A stretch of 64,000 nucleotides of DNA from Leptospira limi (GCF_026151395.1 NZ_JAMQPV010000001.1:2172501-2236500), one strand, 5' to 3'; counted from the stretch's first letter, positions 28,519 to 37,782 are shown. The notes: a model not told the origin generated them from the sequence alone. Numbers and translations: made by a program.

Positions 28519-29235
28519 ATGTCCTTTTTAAAATCCAAATCTAGCTGTATGATTGTTTTTTTCTGTGGGATGATCACTTATTTTGGTGAGTTCCGAGTTT
28601 TGTTTTCTTCCTTCACACTGTCACCTACCTTATCTGCAGAATCCTTATGGAAGGACAAAGACCCTTATTCTTATCCCAAAACCATCCAACCAGGGACTGT
28701 TGTGAAAGTGGTTTTGAAAAACGGACTTCGAGTGGAATATGAATCCGAATACAAAGCAACCTTTGATAATGATATCAAAACCGTTCCTGATAAAAAATTA
28801 GTCCCAGATATACCTAATTACACTGCAAACTCTACCTATATGCGATCCAAAGTGGGAAAGTCGAAATCACAAGGAAAAGTAGTGGGTGTGATGGCCGTTC
28901 TTGTGACAGGAATAGATCCAGGGACTGGGAATTTGGAATTAGAAGGCAGTCGTGTGTTTAACCTTTCAGAAGAGAGAATTAACTTACGTTTGTCGGGAAC
29001 AATTTCACCAGAAGACCTAGATAAAAATCGTTTCATCGCGAGTGACCTCATCGCCAATTTGCGTGTGGAATACCAAGGTACACTCAATCCCAAAGAACTA
29101 AATGATCCCGATATCCAAATGAAACGGATTACGAATCCTGATGGAACAGTCACAGAAAAAGCAGAACTTTCAGACAAAGAAAAACAGGAAATCATCTTAA
29201 AAAACATCAAACGACTCTTAGGTGAAAGTGAGTAA
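28519..29235 (+). CDS. flgH: Flagellar L-ring-type protein FlgH, apparently non-lipidated
   Basis: Homologue of the outer-membrane L-ring subunit. The FlgH core is recognisable in KDPYSYPKTIQPGTVVKVVL near the N-terminus and in FNLSEERINLRLSGTISPEDL with YQGTLNPKELNDP in the C-terminal half. The signal peptide is long and ends in LSA-ES, with no Cys at the cleavage site, unlike the lipoprotein FlgH of Gram-negative bacteria with external flagella. The C-terminal tail of about 35 residues is charged and helical. Spirochaete flagella remain in the periplasm, so an L-ring role is doubtful. Confidence 0.85.
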   Translation: MSFLKSKSSCMIVFFCGMITYFGEFRVLFSSFTLSPTLSAESLWKDKDPYSYPKTIQPGTVVKVVLKNGLRVEYESEYKATFDNDIKTVPDKKLVPDIPNYTANSTYMRSKVGKSKSQGKVVGVMAVLVTGIDPGTGNLELEGSRVFNLSEERINLRLSGTISPEDLDKNRFIASDLIANLRVEYQGTLNPKELNDPDIQMKRITNPDGTVTEKAELSDKEKQEIILKNIKRLLGESE

Positions 29236-29241
29236 TCCATT

Positions 29242-30417
29242 ATGAATCGAAACTACAAAATGAAACAAACTTTCACAGAATTTGACTTTCTTCCTACTGC
29301 TTCGATTTCGAAACAGAAATTGTTTCAAAGAAAGGGAGTGTCTCTATTCATTTATTTATTTTCTTTGCTCTTTTTCTCCAGTTCCCTTTTTGCCGTGGAA
29401 ACAAGGCTAAAGGATTTGGTTCGGATTGATGCGGTTCGGGAAAACCAACTGACTGGATTTGGTCTTGTGGTAGGACTGAACGGAACAGGGGATACCAAAA
29501 ACCCTTTAACAGAAGAAGCACTCCAAAACTACCTCGCAGGTCTTGGGGTGAATACCAAAAAGAATTTACGAGATGCCAAAAATACTGCCTCAGTACTCAT
29601 CACTGCCAATGTCCCTGTGAATTTAAAAGAAGGGGATAAAATTGATGTGGTTGTCTCCTCTTTAGGTGATGCAAGATCTTTGGAAGGGGGAGTGTTACTC
29701 CAATCTCCCTTGAAAGCTGGTAATGGAGAAACAATTGCCGTTGCCTCCGGCGTACTCGTGTTTGGAGGAAAAGAGAAAAAGCGGGGAGCCGATAAAAAAT
29801 CTGGTTCGAATACGGCTCTTGTTCCCTTTGGAGCCATTTTGGAGAAGTCCATCCCAAATGCTCCCATCACCAAATCAGTGAAACTCACTTTACTAGAGAA
29901 GGATTATACCACTATGGGTGCCATTGTGGACACTATCACCTCTGAATTGTCTGTAGTTCCTGAAGTGGTGTCACCAACAGAAATACTCGTTCCACTTCCC
30001 ATGGCGAAGGACTCGACTGGTCCGAATGGGGAATTGGTGACTGGGGCACCAAAATTAGACCTAACTTTTTTATCGAAATTAGAAAACCTAACCATCAATT
30101 CGTCTCCAGTGGCAAGGGTAGTCATCAATGAACGTACAGGAACGATTGTAATGGGAGCAAACATTGCCATTGATGAAGTGGCCATTTCGCAACAAGGCCT
30201 TACCATCCAAATCGCAAACAGAGACAAAGCACGGTATTTTTTCCCCATCCAAGAGGATGGGAAGGGTGAGTCTGTTTTTGTCCTGAAGGAAACCACCCAG
30301 GTTTCGGATGTGGTAGGTGCCTTAAATAAAGTAGGAGCCTCCACGAAGGACATTATCTCCATTTTGGAAGCCTTAAAAAAACAAGGGGCATTAAAAGCAG
30401 AACTTGTGATCCAGTAA
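29242..30417 (+). CDS. flgI: Flagellar P-ring protein FlgI
   Basis: Forms the ring in the peptidoglycan layer around the rod. Signature segments are RLKDLVRIDAVRENQLTGFGLVVGLNGTGD, which is typical of the mature N-terminus, and the C-terminal VSDVVGALNKVGASTKDIISILEALKKQGAL. The hydrophobic signal (LFIYLFSLLFFSSSLFA) is preceded by about 33 residues from this ATG, which is long; the true start may be the later ATG (29260) or the GTG just before the hydrophobic segment. Two small insertions (KEKKRGADKKSG) distinguish it from enteric FlgI. Confidence 0.93.
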   Translation: MNRNYKMKQTFTEFDFLPTASISKQKLFQRKGVSLFIYLFSLLFFSSSLFAVETRLKDLVRIDAVRENQLTGFGLVVGLNGTGDTKNPLTEEALQNYLAGLGVNTKKNLRDAKNTASVLITANVPVNLKEGDKIDVVVSSLGDARSLEGGVLLQSPLKAGNGETIAVASGVLVFGGKEKKRGADKKSGSNTALVPFGAILEKSIPNAPITKSVKLTLLEKDYTTMGAIVDTITSELSVVPEVVSPTEILVPLPMAKDSTGPNGELVTGAPKLDLTFLSKLENLTINSSPVARVVINERTGTIVMGANIAIDEVAISQQGLTIQIANRDKARYFFPIQEDGKGESVFVLKETTQVSDVVGALNKVGASTKDIISILEALKKQGALKAELVIQ

Positions 30418-30454
30418 TTGGAAATTCTGCCGATACTTTTAGTAGACATAATAT

Positions 30455-30940
30455 ATGGACATTCACAAAATCCAAGATTACTCGGGAAGACTCAGCCGAT
30501 CCAAAGACGAAACCATCCTCAATCGGATGAAATCGTTATCTGACCCCAAAGGAAATGAAACAAACGGAAAAACTAGTTCGGAATTTCAGAATTTACTCGA
30601 GACCCATGAGGAACTCATGGGGAAGGTTAGTTCCTCGTCTTTAAAAGTGCCACAAAACATCCGTGAGGAGATCACTGCCGATCCTTATCGTAAAAAATTA
30701 TATGATGCCTCTGTGGAATTTGAATCTGTATTTGTGAAGATGATGTTAAAGGAAATGAAAAACACCATTCACAAAGAAAAACTCATCGATGGTGGGTATG
30801 CAGAAGAGATATTTGAAGATATGCTTTATGATGAGTATGCTAAGAATATTTCACAAAACGAATCGATGGGTTTGGCAGAAGAGATCTACAAACAAATGTC
30901 TGCGTCTCTTCCACCAGTAAAATCAAAACCGTATCTTTAA
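30455..30940 (+). CDS. flgJ: Rod-binding protein FlgJ (muramidase-less)
   Basis: Rod cap or rod-assembly factor. The conserved rod-binding core is YDASVEFESVFVKMMLKEMK followed by GGYAEEIFEDMLYDEYAK and GLAEEIYKQM, at residues about 75-150. The muramidase domain found in proteobacterial FlgJ is absent, so peptidoglycan cutting must be done by another enzyme. The N-terminal 70 residues are Ser/Lys-rich and disordered. It closes the flgG operon; its 3' end overlaps by four bases the convergent YihY gene. Confidence 0.88.
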   Translation: MDIHKIQDYSGRLSRSKDETILNRMKSLSDPKGNETNGKTSSEFQNLLETHEELMGKVSSSSLKVPQNIREEITADPYRKKLYDASVEFESVFVKMMLKEMKNTIHKEKLIDGGYAEEIFEDMLYDEYAKNISQNESMGLAEEIYKQMSASLPPVKSKPYL

Positions 30941-33318
30941 ATCCAATTCGAAAAAGAAGTTTTTCGAAGTTCTTCCTTCCACTTATCTTCCAATTGGGTG
31001 AGACTGTCGTTTAGTTTTGGCGACAAACTTGCCCTTTCTTTTGGTGCACCTAGTTTAAAACTAGAAGTGTCTTCATACACTGAAACCAAATTGATTTGTT
31101 CCTTTAATTTCATTGGTGTTATCCTTTTGTCTTCCGTGATTTGGATGAAATTAGCTTCCGTTAATTTGTCTAATATTTGGTTTAATTCCTTTTCAGGCAA
31201 AACAAGTGACTTTCGTAACTGTGCAAGTTTGATGAGTTCCCCTTGGTTCTGTTGGTGAGAATAGGTAAGTGTTAACACCTGTAGAATTTTATAAAATTCA
31301 AAGGAAAGTGTCCCATCAATATCGTCAAACGGATGTTTGGGAAGTAGGTATCGATCAGGGAATTGAAGTGTTGCTGTCACTTCTGCTCCATACAAGATGA
31401 TGAGAGAAATGGAATAAATTGCGAGTAAGGTGATGGGGATTGCTGCCAATGCCTTATAGACTAACATTGTTTTTTCGGTAAAAGATGTTAGGTAAATATT
31501 GATAAACCCCCAAAAAAACAATATGAGAATCACACCAGTAACGGCAGCACCAATCGATGAGGCTTTGAGTGGAACCTTTGTATTCGGTATGATATTAAAA
31601 ATCAGTAAGAAAAATAACCATAATGCTAATAGTGGTAACAAAAATTGGAAAATGGAATAAAGGGAAAAAAATCGTTTCCCACCCTGGTATTTTTTCCAAA
31701 TGGTTTGGCCATTCCCATCTTCTTCTACACGAATGATTTTATTAAATTCACCAACTCCTACGATGCCTAACATTCCTTCATTTAGACTTTCTGCTTCATT
31801 TTGGTTTTCGATTTCTATGGGTTCCTCTAATGTTAACGAATTGGAAACTATAGAAGAAACTGTTTCCTTCGATCCATTATTTTCTAAATTGGAATCTGAT
31901 TTTTTCTTAGAGAGTAATAACATGTCTAAGATCATTCCTGCTTTTCCTTTATAAGCAACTGACCAATTTTCACCTTCATCTTCTGATAGGAGAATATCTC
32001 CTAGAGAGGTTAATACAAAGATATCATAGTCTTGTTTTTTCGGAGAAACAAATACCCAAACACGTTCATAAGAATATTTTCTGTGGCTAAGGTCCGTCCA
32101 ATTATAGCCACCATCTGTCGTTTTGAAAATGGCACCGCTATCCCCAACTAAAAATCCCACACTACGGTTGAGAAAGGAGATATCGTTTAGAGGTTTATTC
32201 GAAATTTCTTGTGGGAAAAAAGAAGTACCACCATCACTGGTTTTCCATAACCTTCCTTCTCGATCTAAAATAAACCCGTCCTTTTCTGAGAAAAATCGAA
32301 CTCGGATGGGAGTGATCCCTTCATCATGAAATCGTTTGATTTCTTTAAAAGGTTTTCCTAAGTCATATCGTAAGGTTCTTGTATCTTTGGTTAAAATGTA
32401 GAGAGTGTCGTAATCTATTGCACCAAAATCGGAAACTAAAATTCCTTTTAATGCATGTACCTTCCAGGATTTACCCAAATCATTTGAGTATAAAAATGTA
32501 CCTTCTTCTGAGATGGTAAATAAGTCATTTCCTACACTTCTGATTCTAAAAAAGTTTTCTTTTCTGATGTTGGGCTTTTTGCATGTTCCTGTTTCGACGG
32601 TTTCCATATCTATACAGAGCATATTTTCAAAGTCAATACTTGTTTCTGGAATGAAGGAAATGGCTTTGTTTAATTCCCTCATGACACCAATATTTCCTTT
32701 TTCTCCCGCTACCCAAATTTCCCCATGTTTCGTTGCAACAATTGATTTTAAATGAGGTGACCGAACAGAATCTGAAATTGTATCTGTTATGTTTTTCCCA
32801 ACTACGAATAACAAAGGGCCAAAAGAAATTAGGAAAAAGTAAAATACAAATTTATTGATAAAATTTCTATGAAAGTCAATTTTCCAAATAATATGAAATG
32901 CTTTTTCTAACGAACGTAATACTGCTGTGGCAGAAAAGATAAATACCACAAATCCAACAGCTCCAATTTGCGTTGCTGTGGAGATAATATCTGTAAGTGT
33001 CTCTAAATAGGGAGTGATATCAAATTGGATATTGTTCTCTAGCAAGTATGAATTGATTTTATCAACAAGTTCCCCTTGGTTTGTGTGGACTCCTGAAGCA
33101 ACTGTAATGAGTGCAAGGGCTACTGTTAAAGTAGGAATGAGTGTAACAATGGTTGTATAAGCTAAACTTGAGCCAATGATAAGGCAGTCGTCTTTCATAA
33201 AACGATGCACCGATACAAGTAACACTCGTAAACCTAGAATGATTTTTTGTTTGATACTAGGTGTTTCCGGAATGGTTGTCAGCCGAACAAGGAGTGGGGT
33301 TTTGATAGTGTCGCTCAT
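30937..33318 (-). CDS. YihY/BrkB-type membrane protein with inserted BNR/Ycf48-like propeller domain
   Basis: The ends of this 793-residue protein are a YihY family membrane domain: residues 1-180 include LAYTTIVTLIPTLTVAL and FSATAVLRSLEKAFHIIW, and residues 550-660 hold the remaining helices (LWLFFLLIFNIIPNTKVPLK). Between them, about residues 185-548, sits a soluble block with repeated Asp-box-like motifs: SNDLGKSW (278), TSDGGTSF (360), TTDGGYNW (400) and SEDEGENW (445), as in sialidase/Ycf48/sortilin-type propellers. By topology it should face the periplasm. A winged-helix-like tail follows. The usual family length is about 300-450. The old name RNase BN for the family is wrong. Function unknown. 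Confidence 0.85.
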   Translation of the reverse strand: MSDTIKTPLLVRLTTIPETPSIKQKIILGLRVLLVSVHRFMKDDCLIIGSSLAYTTIVTLIPTLTVALALITVASGVHTNQGELVDKINSYLLENNIQFDITPYLETLTDIISTATQIGAVGFVVFIFSATAVLRSLEKAFHIIWKIDFHRNFINKFVFYFFLISFGPLLFVVGKNITDTISDSVRSPHLKSIVATKHGEIWVAGEKGNIGVMRELNKAISFIPETSIDFENMLCIDMETVETGTCKKPNIRKENFFRIRSVGNDLFTISEEGTFLYSNDLGKSWKVHALKGILVSDFGAIDYDTLYILTKDTRTLRYDLGKPFKEIKRFHDEGITPIRVRFFSEKDGFILDREGRLWKTSDGGTSFFPQEISNKPLNDISFLNRSVGFLVGDSGAIFKTTDGGYNWTDLSHRKYSYERVWVFVSPKKQDYDIFVLTSLGDILLSEDEGENWSVAYKGKAGMILDMLLLSKKKSDSNLENNGSKETVSSIVSNSLTLEEPIEIENQNEAESLNEGMLGIVGVGEFNKIIRVEEDGNGQTIWKKYQGGKRFFSLYSIFQFLLPLLALWLFFLLIFNIIPNTKVPLKASSIGAAVTGVILILFFWGFINIYLTSFTEKTMLVYKALAAIPITLLAIYSISLIILYGAEVTATLQFPDRYLLPKHPFDDIDGTLSFEFYKILQVLTLTYSHQQNQGELIKLAQLRKSLVLPEKELNQILDKLTEANFIQITEDKRITPMKLKEQINLVSVYEDTSSFKLGAPKERASLSPKLNDSLTQLEDKWKEELRKTSFSNWI

Positions 33319-33326
33319 AAACTGTC

Positions 33327-34208
33327 CTATTTTTTAAATGCATACAAAACATAACTCGAGGTGAGGGGGAATCCATTCCGTTTCATTTTGGATAAAAAAT
33401 GATAATAGGAAATGCGAAACCATTTCAGGTAATCTTTCCATGATTGGAAAGAACCCCTTACTTTTTTAAGTTTTGCCATTAATGGAAAATCCACACCGAA
33501 GTAAGATACGAAATTTCCAAATCCAAGGCGAGTCAATATCTTTTTTAATAGGGTATCAGAGTAATAAAACACATGACCTGGCATATAATAATGGTAATTG
33601 GAACCTTCTGTTTTAGCCTGCCAACCTTCAAAATTAGCAGTTTGTAGAATTAGTAACCCACCAGGTTTTAAAATCCTAGTTAATTCTTGGAAAAATAGGA
33701 TGGGATTTTCAATGTGTTCGATCACTTCGACCATCGTGATCACATCAAAACTTTGATTTGGAAAATTTGCCTCATAAAGATTGCCATTGAATGTTGGGAT
33801 TTGATTTTCATTCGCATAACTAGCTGCATATGCGGAAATTTCCACTCCTTGGATGGAGTAACCTTCTTCCCTTGCCACTTCCAAAAATCCACCAAAGGAA
33901 GAACCAATGTCTAAAAAATGGCCAGTTGGGCGGAAACGTTTGATGTTTTGGATCCTTGCTTTCCATACAAAACGAAAAAAAGGTTTTTGTTCTCGTTCAT
34001 CGATATAGGTGTAATCGGCTTTCCCTTGGTAATACTCTTTTGTGTACAATTCTTTTTGGTTGGGTCTTGGTGAGAGTGCTTGTAGTTTACAAGTTTGGCA
34101 TTCTACAATGGACAAACCTTTGTAATTGCCTTTCGTTTCGTAGAGTGGTATCCAATTGCACTCACCTTGGAGAGGGCATTCTTTTCTTAAGGAATCCAAC
34201 TCATCCAT
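33327..34208 (-). CDS. SAM-dependent methyltransferase with N-terminal Cys cluster
   Basis: Class I methyltransferase. The N-terminal 40 residues contain two Cys pairs (CPLQGEC and CQTCK) likely to bind zinc, as in C-methyltransferases of sugar and polyketide pathways. The SAM-binding fold follows: motif I FLDIGSSFGGFLEVA, acidic loop GVEIS, and post-motifs DVITMVEVIEHIENP and LKPGGLLILQTAN. A basic C-terminal part (WKDYLKWFRISYYHFLSKMKR) may associate with membrane. The start forms TAATG with the upstream methyltransferase stop. Substrate unknown; the operon context suggests tailoring of an ATP-grasp product or a surface glycan. Confidence 0.85.
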   Translation of the reverse strand: MDELDSLRKECPLQGECNWIPLYETKGNYKGLSIVECQTCKLQALSPRPNQKELYTKEYYQGKADYTYIDEREQKPFFRFVWKARIQNIKRFRPTGHFLDIGSSFGGFLEVAREEGYSIQGVEISAYAASYANENQIPTFNGNLYEANFPNQSFDVITMVEVIEHIENPILFFQELTRILKPGGLLILQTANFEGWQAKTEGSNYHYYMPGHVFYYSDTLLKKILTRLGFGNFVSYFGVDFPLMAKLKKVRGSFQSWKDYLKWFRISYYHFLSKMKRNGFPLTSSYVLYAFKK

Positions 34209-34816
34209 TATTTTTTCGCAAGGAAAAACCAGTGGCAAATTCGTTCTGAGAGTTTTCCGAGGGGAGTTCTTTCTGTATAACCAATTGAAACTTCGGAAAA
34301 GATTGATAAAAAATCATTTAGGTCCGAGAGGGAATAAGTCTCGGCATACCCACCACTAAGATCAGTTAGGTTGATTTTTCCTTGGTTTAAGCCTAAATGT
34401 GTATCTCCTTCGGCTCGTATGGAACCAAGCAAATACCCGTTTGGTGTTAAAGAATGGTAAAGAGAGGAAAGGAGTTCTTTTGCATCACTTCGATTGTTAT
34501 AATGAAACACTCCCCAGCTGACAATCACGGCAAATTCCTCTTGTCCAAATGGTAATGGGAGGTTTGGAGTGTGCAGGAATTGAATGGAAGGTTCCGAATT
34601 AGTGAGTGAGTCAATGGTGGTTTTGGCATTATCACAAGCTTTTACTTCGTAACCAAAACTTTGTAAAAGGAAAGTATGCCTACCAGACCCACACCCAAAG
34701 TCCAATGCTTTCCGATTTGGTGGATCAATTTTGGAGAGTAGGCGTACGAGATTCTCATCAGGGAAATTTAGTTTTGATTTTGGTCTTTCGTAGTGTTTGT
34801 CCCAGACGTTTTTCAT
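34208..34816 (-). CDS. SAM-dependent methyltransferase (class I)
   Basis: A 202-residue methyltransferase opening with NVWDKHYERPKSKLN, a start pattern found in TehB/UbiE-like enzymes. Motif I is ALDFGCGSGRHTFLL, the ribose-binding acidic residue follows in VKACDNAK, and motif IV reads FAVIVSWGVFHYNN. The end (FFLAKK) is the usual final strand. Four-base overlap with the upstream ATP-grasp gene (ATGA) and TAATG with the next methyltransferase mean that all three are translated in series. Substrate unknown. Confidence 0.85.
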   Translation of the reverse strand: MKNVWDKHYERPKSKLNFPDENLVRLLSKIDPPNRKALDFGCGSGRHTFLLQSFGYEVKACDNAKTTIDSLTNSEPSIQFLHTPNLPLPFGQEEFAVIVSWGVFHYNNRSDAKELLSSLYHSLTPNGYLLGSIRAEGDTHLGLNQGKINLTDLSGGYAETYSLSDLNDFLSIFSEVSIGYTERTPLGKLSERICHWFFLAKK

Positions 34817-36015
34817 GATTCCATTCGGTCAAGGATTGACCGATACCAGTCTTTTTGGGAAATATTTTGTTTGGTAGAGATTCCAAAGGCTAACGTTCGC
34901 CTGTGGTTTCCTTCTCGCGAATCCAAACTTGCACCTGTTGGAATTAACTGTTTTTGAAAGATCAATGTTTCCATCGAATTAGGAACAAACACTTTCGGTT
35001 CCGTCATCTTCTTTTGTTTGGCGGAAGGAAGCATAAAAAATACACCTGAATGAGTGATTCCTTTTTCAGGGGTTTTTAAAAATTCGGGTCTTGTTTTTTC
35101 CCCGATGGTGACAGAAAGTAAGTCCTTAAAATAGTCATACCCATAATGAGCAGGCAAAAGTTGGTCTGCTAAAAACTCACCACCAACTTCGGGAGTAGCT
35201 TCAATGAGAATACATTCTTTATTTTTAGTGATTTTAAATTCTGCAACAAAGGGACCTGTTTTTAATTTACAGGCAGTCACAATACTTTGACAGATCATTT
35301 TTAATTCTCCTGCCATAGAGATATGTTCTGACGGGGCAATGTGTGCCACTTCCATAAAATGAGGGATCCCCGTTGTGACTTTGTCGGTAAGTGATACTAA
35401 ATAAAAACGTTTATTGATGACAAACCCAAGGACAGTCACCTCATCACCTGGAGTGTAAGGTTCGACTAAATACGTCTCACTCGATTTGTTTTTTAAGAAT
35501 TTCTTAAAATCAACTTCTGATTCAATGACAGTGATTCCTTTTTTGCCCGATCCTTCTTTGGGTTTGGCAATCATAGGGAATTGCAGATCTAATTTTTTAT
35601 CTTTGGATTTGGGTGAAACTGTTGTAGGGATCAGTGTTGGAACTGGGATTCCATATTTGGAAACCAATTGTTTAAACTTTTCTTTGTCTAAAAAAAGGTT
35701 TGTACTTTCTCTGGGATTTCCTCGTAGTTTTAATTTTTCAGCGAGATACGAAACTGTATACACAGCTTTGCCATAAGACCTCGAACCCACTCCCAGTAAT
35801 TTGTAGGGAAGGGGGACCTTACTCATTGCGTGTAAAATTTTACGGTATTCGTGAGTAGATTCTAATATTTTAATATCACACTCAACGAGGCCAGGTGCCA
35901 TTGGATTTGTATCCACAGCAATGACCTTAAGTCCTCTCTGTTTCGCTGCATGAATGAGAGGGATTTGGTTCTCCCCGGCACCAATGGAGAGATAACTTCC
36001 ATGTAATTGTTTCAT
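34813..36015 (-). CDS. ATP-grasp ligase
   Basis: Carboxylate-amine (or thiol) ligase fold using ATP. The N-terminal pre-ATP-grasp domain has YLSIGAGENQIPLIHAAKQRG and VIAVDTNPMAPG as in PurK or carbamoyl-phosphate synthase-like proteins. The ATP-grasp domain spans about 115-310, with PMIAKPKEGSGKKGI as the glycine-rich phosphate loop, EPYTPGDEVTV, and the metal-binding EFKITKNKECILIEATPEVGGE. The last 90 residues are a family-variable domain. It is directly preceded by an RRM gene (stop TAG then ATG) and overlaps a methyltransferase. Substrates cannot be predicted. Confidence 0.87.
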   Translation of the reverse strand: MKQLHGSYLSIGAGENQIPLIHAAKQRGLKVIAVDTNPMAPGLVECDIKILESTHEYRKILHAMSKVPLPYKLLGVGSRSYGKAVYTVSYLAEKLKLRGNPRESTNLFLDKEKFKQLVSKYGIPVPTLIPTTVSPKSKDKKLDLQFPMIAKPKEGSGKKGITVIESEVDFKKFLKNKSSETYLVEPYTPGDEVTVLGFVINKRFYLVSLTDKVTTGIPHFMEVAHIAPSEHISMAGELKMICQSIVTACKLKTGPFVAEFKITKNKECILIEATPEVGGEFLADQLLPAHYGYDYFKDLLSVTIGEKTRPEFLKTPEKGITHSGVFFMLPSAKQKKMTEPKVFVPNSMETLIFQKQLIPTGASLDSREGNHRRTLAFGISTKQNISQKDWYRSILDRMES

Positions 36016-36384
36016 CTACGACCCGCGAGAACCACCACGGCGTTGGACACCTGTATTACCACCACCTGATGTTTGGTTTCTTCCAAAGGTTGGTTTTGCA
36101 ACGGCAGGACTTCCTTTTTTCTTTTGGGCTTCATTTTGTGCTTTGGTCAATTCTTCTTGGTTGACCACGACGATTTTTTTCCCTTCCAATTCCTTTCCAT
36201 TCAGGTTTGCGATGGCTTTTTCCGCATCTGCATCAGCCATTTCGGCAGTTCCATACCCAAGCGAAACCTTCGTGAGTTTGTCACGTTTGATTTGTAGGTG
36301 TATTACCTTTCCATGGGCGGAAAGAAGTTTCTCGAGGGCATCGTCCGTAAGTGATTGGGGGAGGTTTCCGATAGATAACTTCAT
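36016..36384 (-). CDS. RRM-domain RNA-binding protein
   Basis: Single RNA-recognition motif of about 78 residues with RNP2 LSIGNLP at the N-terminus and RNP1 SLGYGTAEM. The aromatic at the third RNP1 contact position is replaced by Thr, so binding may be weaker than in canonical RRMs. A Lys/Gln-rich linker leads to a Gly/Arg tail (VQRRGGSRGS) like those of cyanobacterial and spirochaetal Rbp proteins. Its stop touches the ATP-grasp start, so it is the first gene of that operon even though its function seems unrelated. Likely a cold-response or RNA-chaperone protein. Confidence 0.87.
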   Translation of the reverse strand: MKLSIGNLPQSLTDDALEKLLSAHGKVIHLQIKRDKLTKVSLGYGTAEMADADAEKAIANLNGKELEGKKIVVVNQEELTKAQNEAQKKKGSPAVAKPTFGRNQTSGGGNTGVQRRGGSRGS

Positions 36385-36496
36385 GTCCTTCTTTTTTCTG
36401 AAAAATTCTCCAAAACTTCAACTCTTTTTTGACTATGTCGCATTTTCTCTTGGGGAAATCGGGGTTTTGGTCGATTGGAAACATAGGTAGGGACTT

Positions 36497-37357
36497 ATGT
36501 TACGAGGATTGTATACAGGTGCAAATGGGATGATTTCCCAACAAGTGCGTATGGATGTGATTGCCAATAATTTGGCCAATGTGGATAAAACTGCATTCAA
36601 AAAAGATACCACTGTCTTCAAAACCTTTCCTGAAATGTTATTACATCGTTATTCTGAAGATGGGATTGGAAAAACTCCCATGGGATCCTTTGATACCTCT
36701 CCAGTTGTCGGTAAACTGGGGTTTGGTGCGGAAGTGAACGAAGTGTACACTCGCTTTGAACAAGGGGCTGTGAAAAAAACTGACAATATCTTTGATCTAA
36801 TGGTCCAAGACCAACCTGGAATGGAAAAACCTGCCTTTTTTTCTGTCCTCACCAACAGGGGCGAACGCCTCACTCGGAGTGGAAGTTTTGTGCTCGATAA
36901 AAATGGTTTTGTTGTGACCCCGCAAGGATTTCCTCTCCTTGGCGAAAAAGGTCCCATCCAAGTGAACCAAGGGAACTTCCTTGTGAAAGAAAATGGTGAA
37001 ATTTATATCAATGCCAAACTCGGAACGGATCCAAAAGATGGAACCAATTTTAGTGAAAACCGTTTCGAAGAACCAGTGTTACTTGATAAATTGAAAATCC
37101 GCACAGTGGAAAACCCACGCCACCTCGACAAAGAAGGGGATTCTTTTTATTCAGACACTCCTGAATCGGGAGAACCTACTGCGTTTCCTGAACTTCTGGC
37201 CCCACAAGTGTTACAAGGGTATTTGGAAGCTTCGAACGTATCGGTAGTGACAGAAATGGTGGATATGATTGAAGTGAACCGTGCTTACGAAGCAAATTCC
37301 AAAACCATGCAAACCCAGGACAGTTTACTCGGCCGTTTATTTGAGGTAATGCGGTAG
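36497..37357 (+). CDS. flgF: Flagellar basal-body rod protein FlgF
   Basis: Proximal rod component of the FlgF/FlgG family. The N-terminal rod motif is [26 protein letters not shown] and the C-terminal motif [23 protein letters not shown]. It is longer (286) than flgG and has a longer central domain containing [16 protein letters not shown]. As the second FlgG-like gene in the window, lying 6 kb away from the flgG operon, it is most likely FlgF, but FlgF and FlgG are hard to separate by eye. Its promoter region is shared with the divergent RRM gene. Confidence 0.85.
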   Translation: MLRGLYTGANGMISQQVRMDVIANNLANVDKTAFKKDTTVFKTFPEMLLHRYSEDGIGKTPMGSFDTSPVVGKLGFGAEVNEVYTRFEQGAVKKTDNIFDLMVQDQPGMEKPAFFSVLTNRGERLTRSGSFVLDKNGFVVTPQGFPLLGEKGPIQVNQGNFLVKENGEIYINAKLGTDPKDGTNFSENRFEEPVLLDKLKIRTVENPRHLDKEGDSFYSDTPESGEPTAFPELLAPQVLQGYLEASNVSVVTEMVDMIEVNRAYEANSKTMQTQDSLLGRLFEVMR

Positions 37358-37405
37358 AGGGAATTAAGGAAAATTAAAAAAGTCAATCAAAATTGAATTC
37401 GTAAA

Positions 37406-37714
37406 ATGAATATTAGAATAAGTCAATTTGTCTTGATAGCGATTGTATTTTTTTTATCCACCTGCTCACAAAGTGAGATTACATATCAGATGAAATCTCA
37501 AAGAGATAAATGTAAGGATGGTGTAGGAAGTGAGGGAAAAAAGGATATTGCACGTGTTAATTGTGGTATAGTTTTACCCGCAGTCATCGATAATTCTCTA
37601 ATTACAAATCGAAGTCAACAAGGATTGAATAATTATAATTTGCTTCTCACTCGATGTTTGTTAGCAATCCATAAATTAAATCAATGTGAAGATAAAAGTT
37701 CTTCAATGCCTTAA
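37406..37714 (+). CDS. Small lipoprotein, unknown function
   Basis: A 102-residue product with a lipoprotein signal, VLIAIVFFLSTCSQSE, lipobox LSTC. The mature part has Cys residues in DKCKDG, RVNCG, TRCLL and NQCED, four in all, suggesting two disulphides. The end, NYNLLLTRCLLAIHKLNQC, resembles the end of the next lipoprotein in spacing. No family is recognised. AT-rich flanks and the absence of a good ribosome site are noted; it follows flgF after 48 bases but is probably not functionally linked with it. Confidence 0.65.
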   Translation: MNIRISQFVLIAIVFFLSTCSQSEITYQMKSQRDKCKDGVGSEGKKDIARVNCGIVLPAVIDNSLITNRSQQGLNNYNLLLTRCLLAIHKLNQCEDKSSSMP

Positions 37715-37782
37715 TCTCTTTCTATTTTAAAATCATTTAATGATATACAAATTATTTTACATCATAAATTAATACTTGTAGT

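Noticed and set aside
30937..33318. Annotation of the YihY-type protein as ribonuclease BN
   Set aside because: That name for the family came from a misassignment; no nuclease motif is visible.
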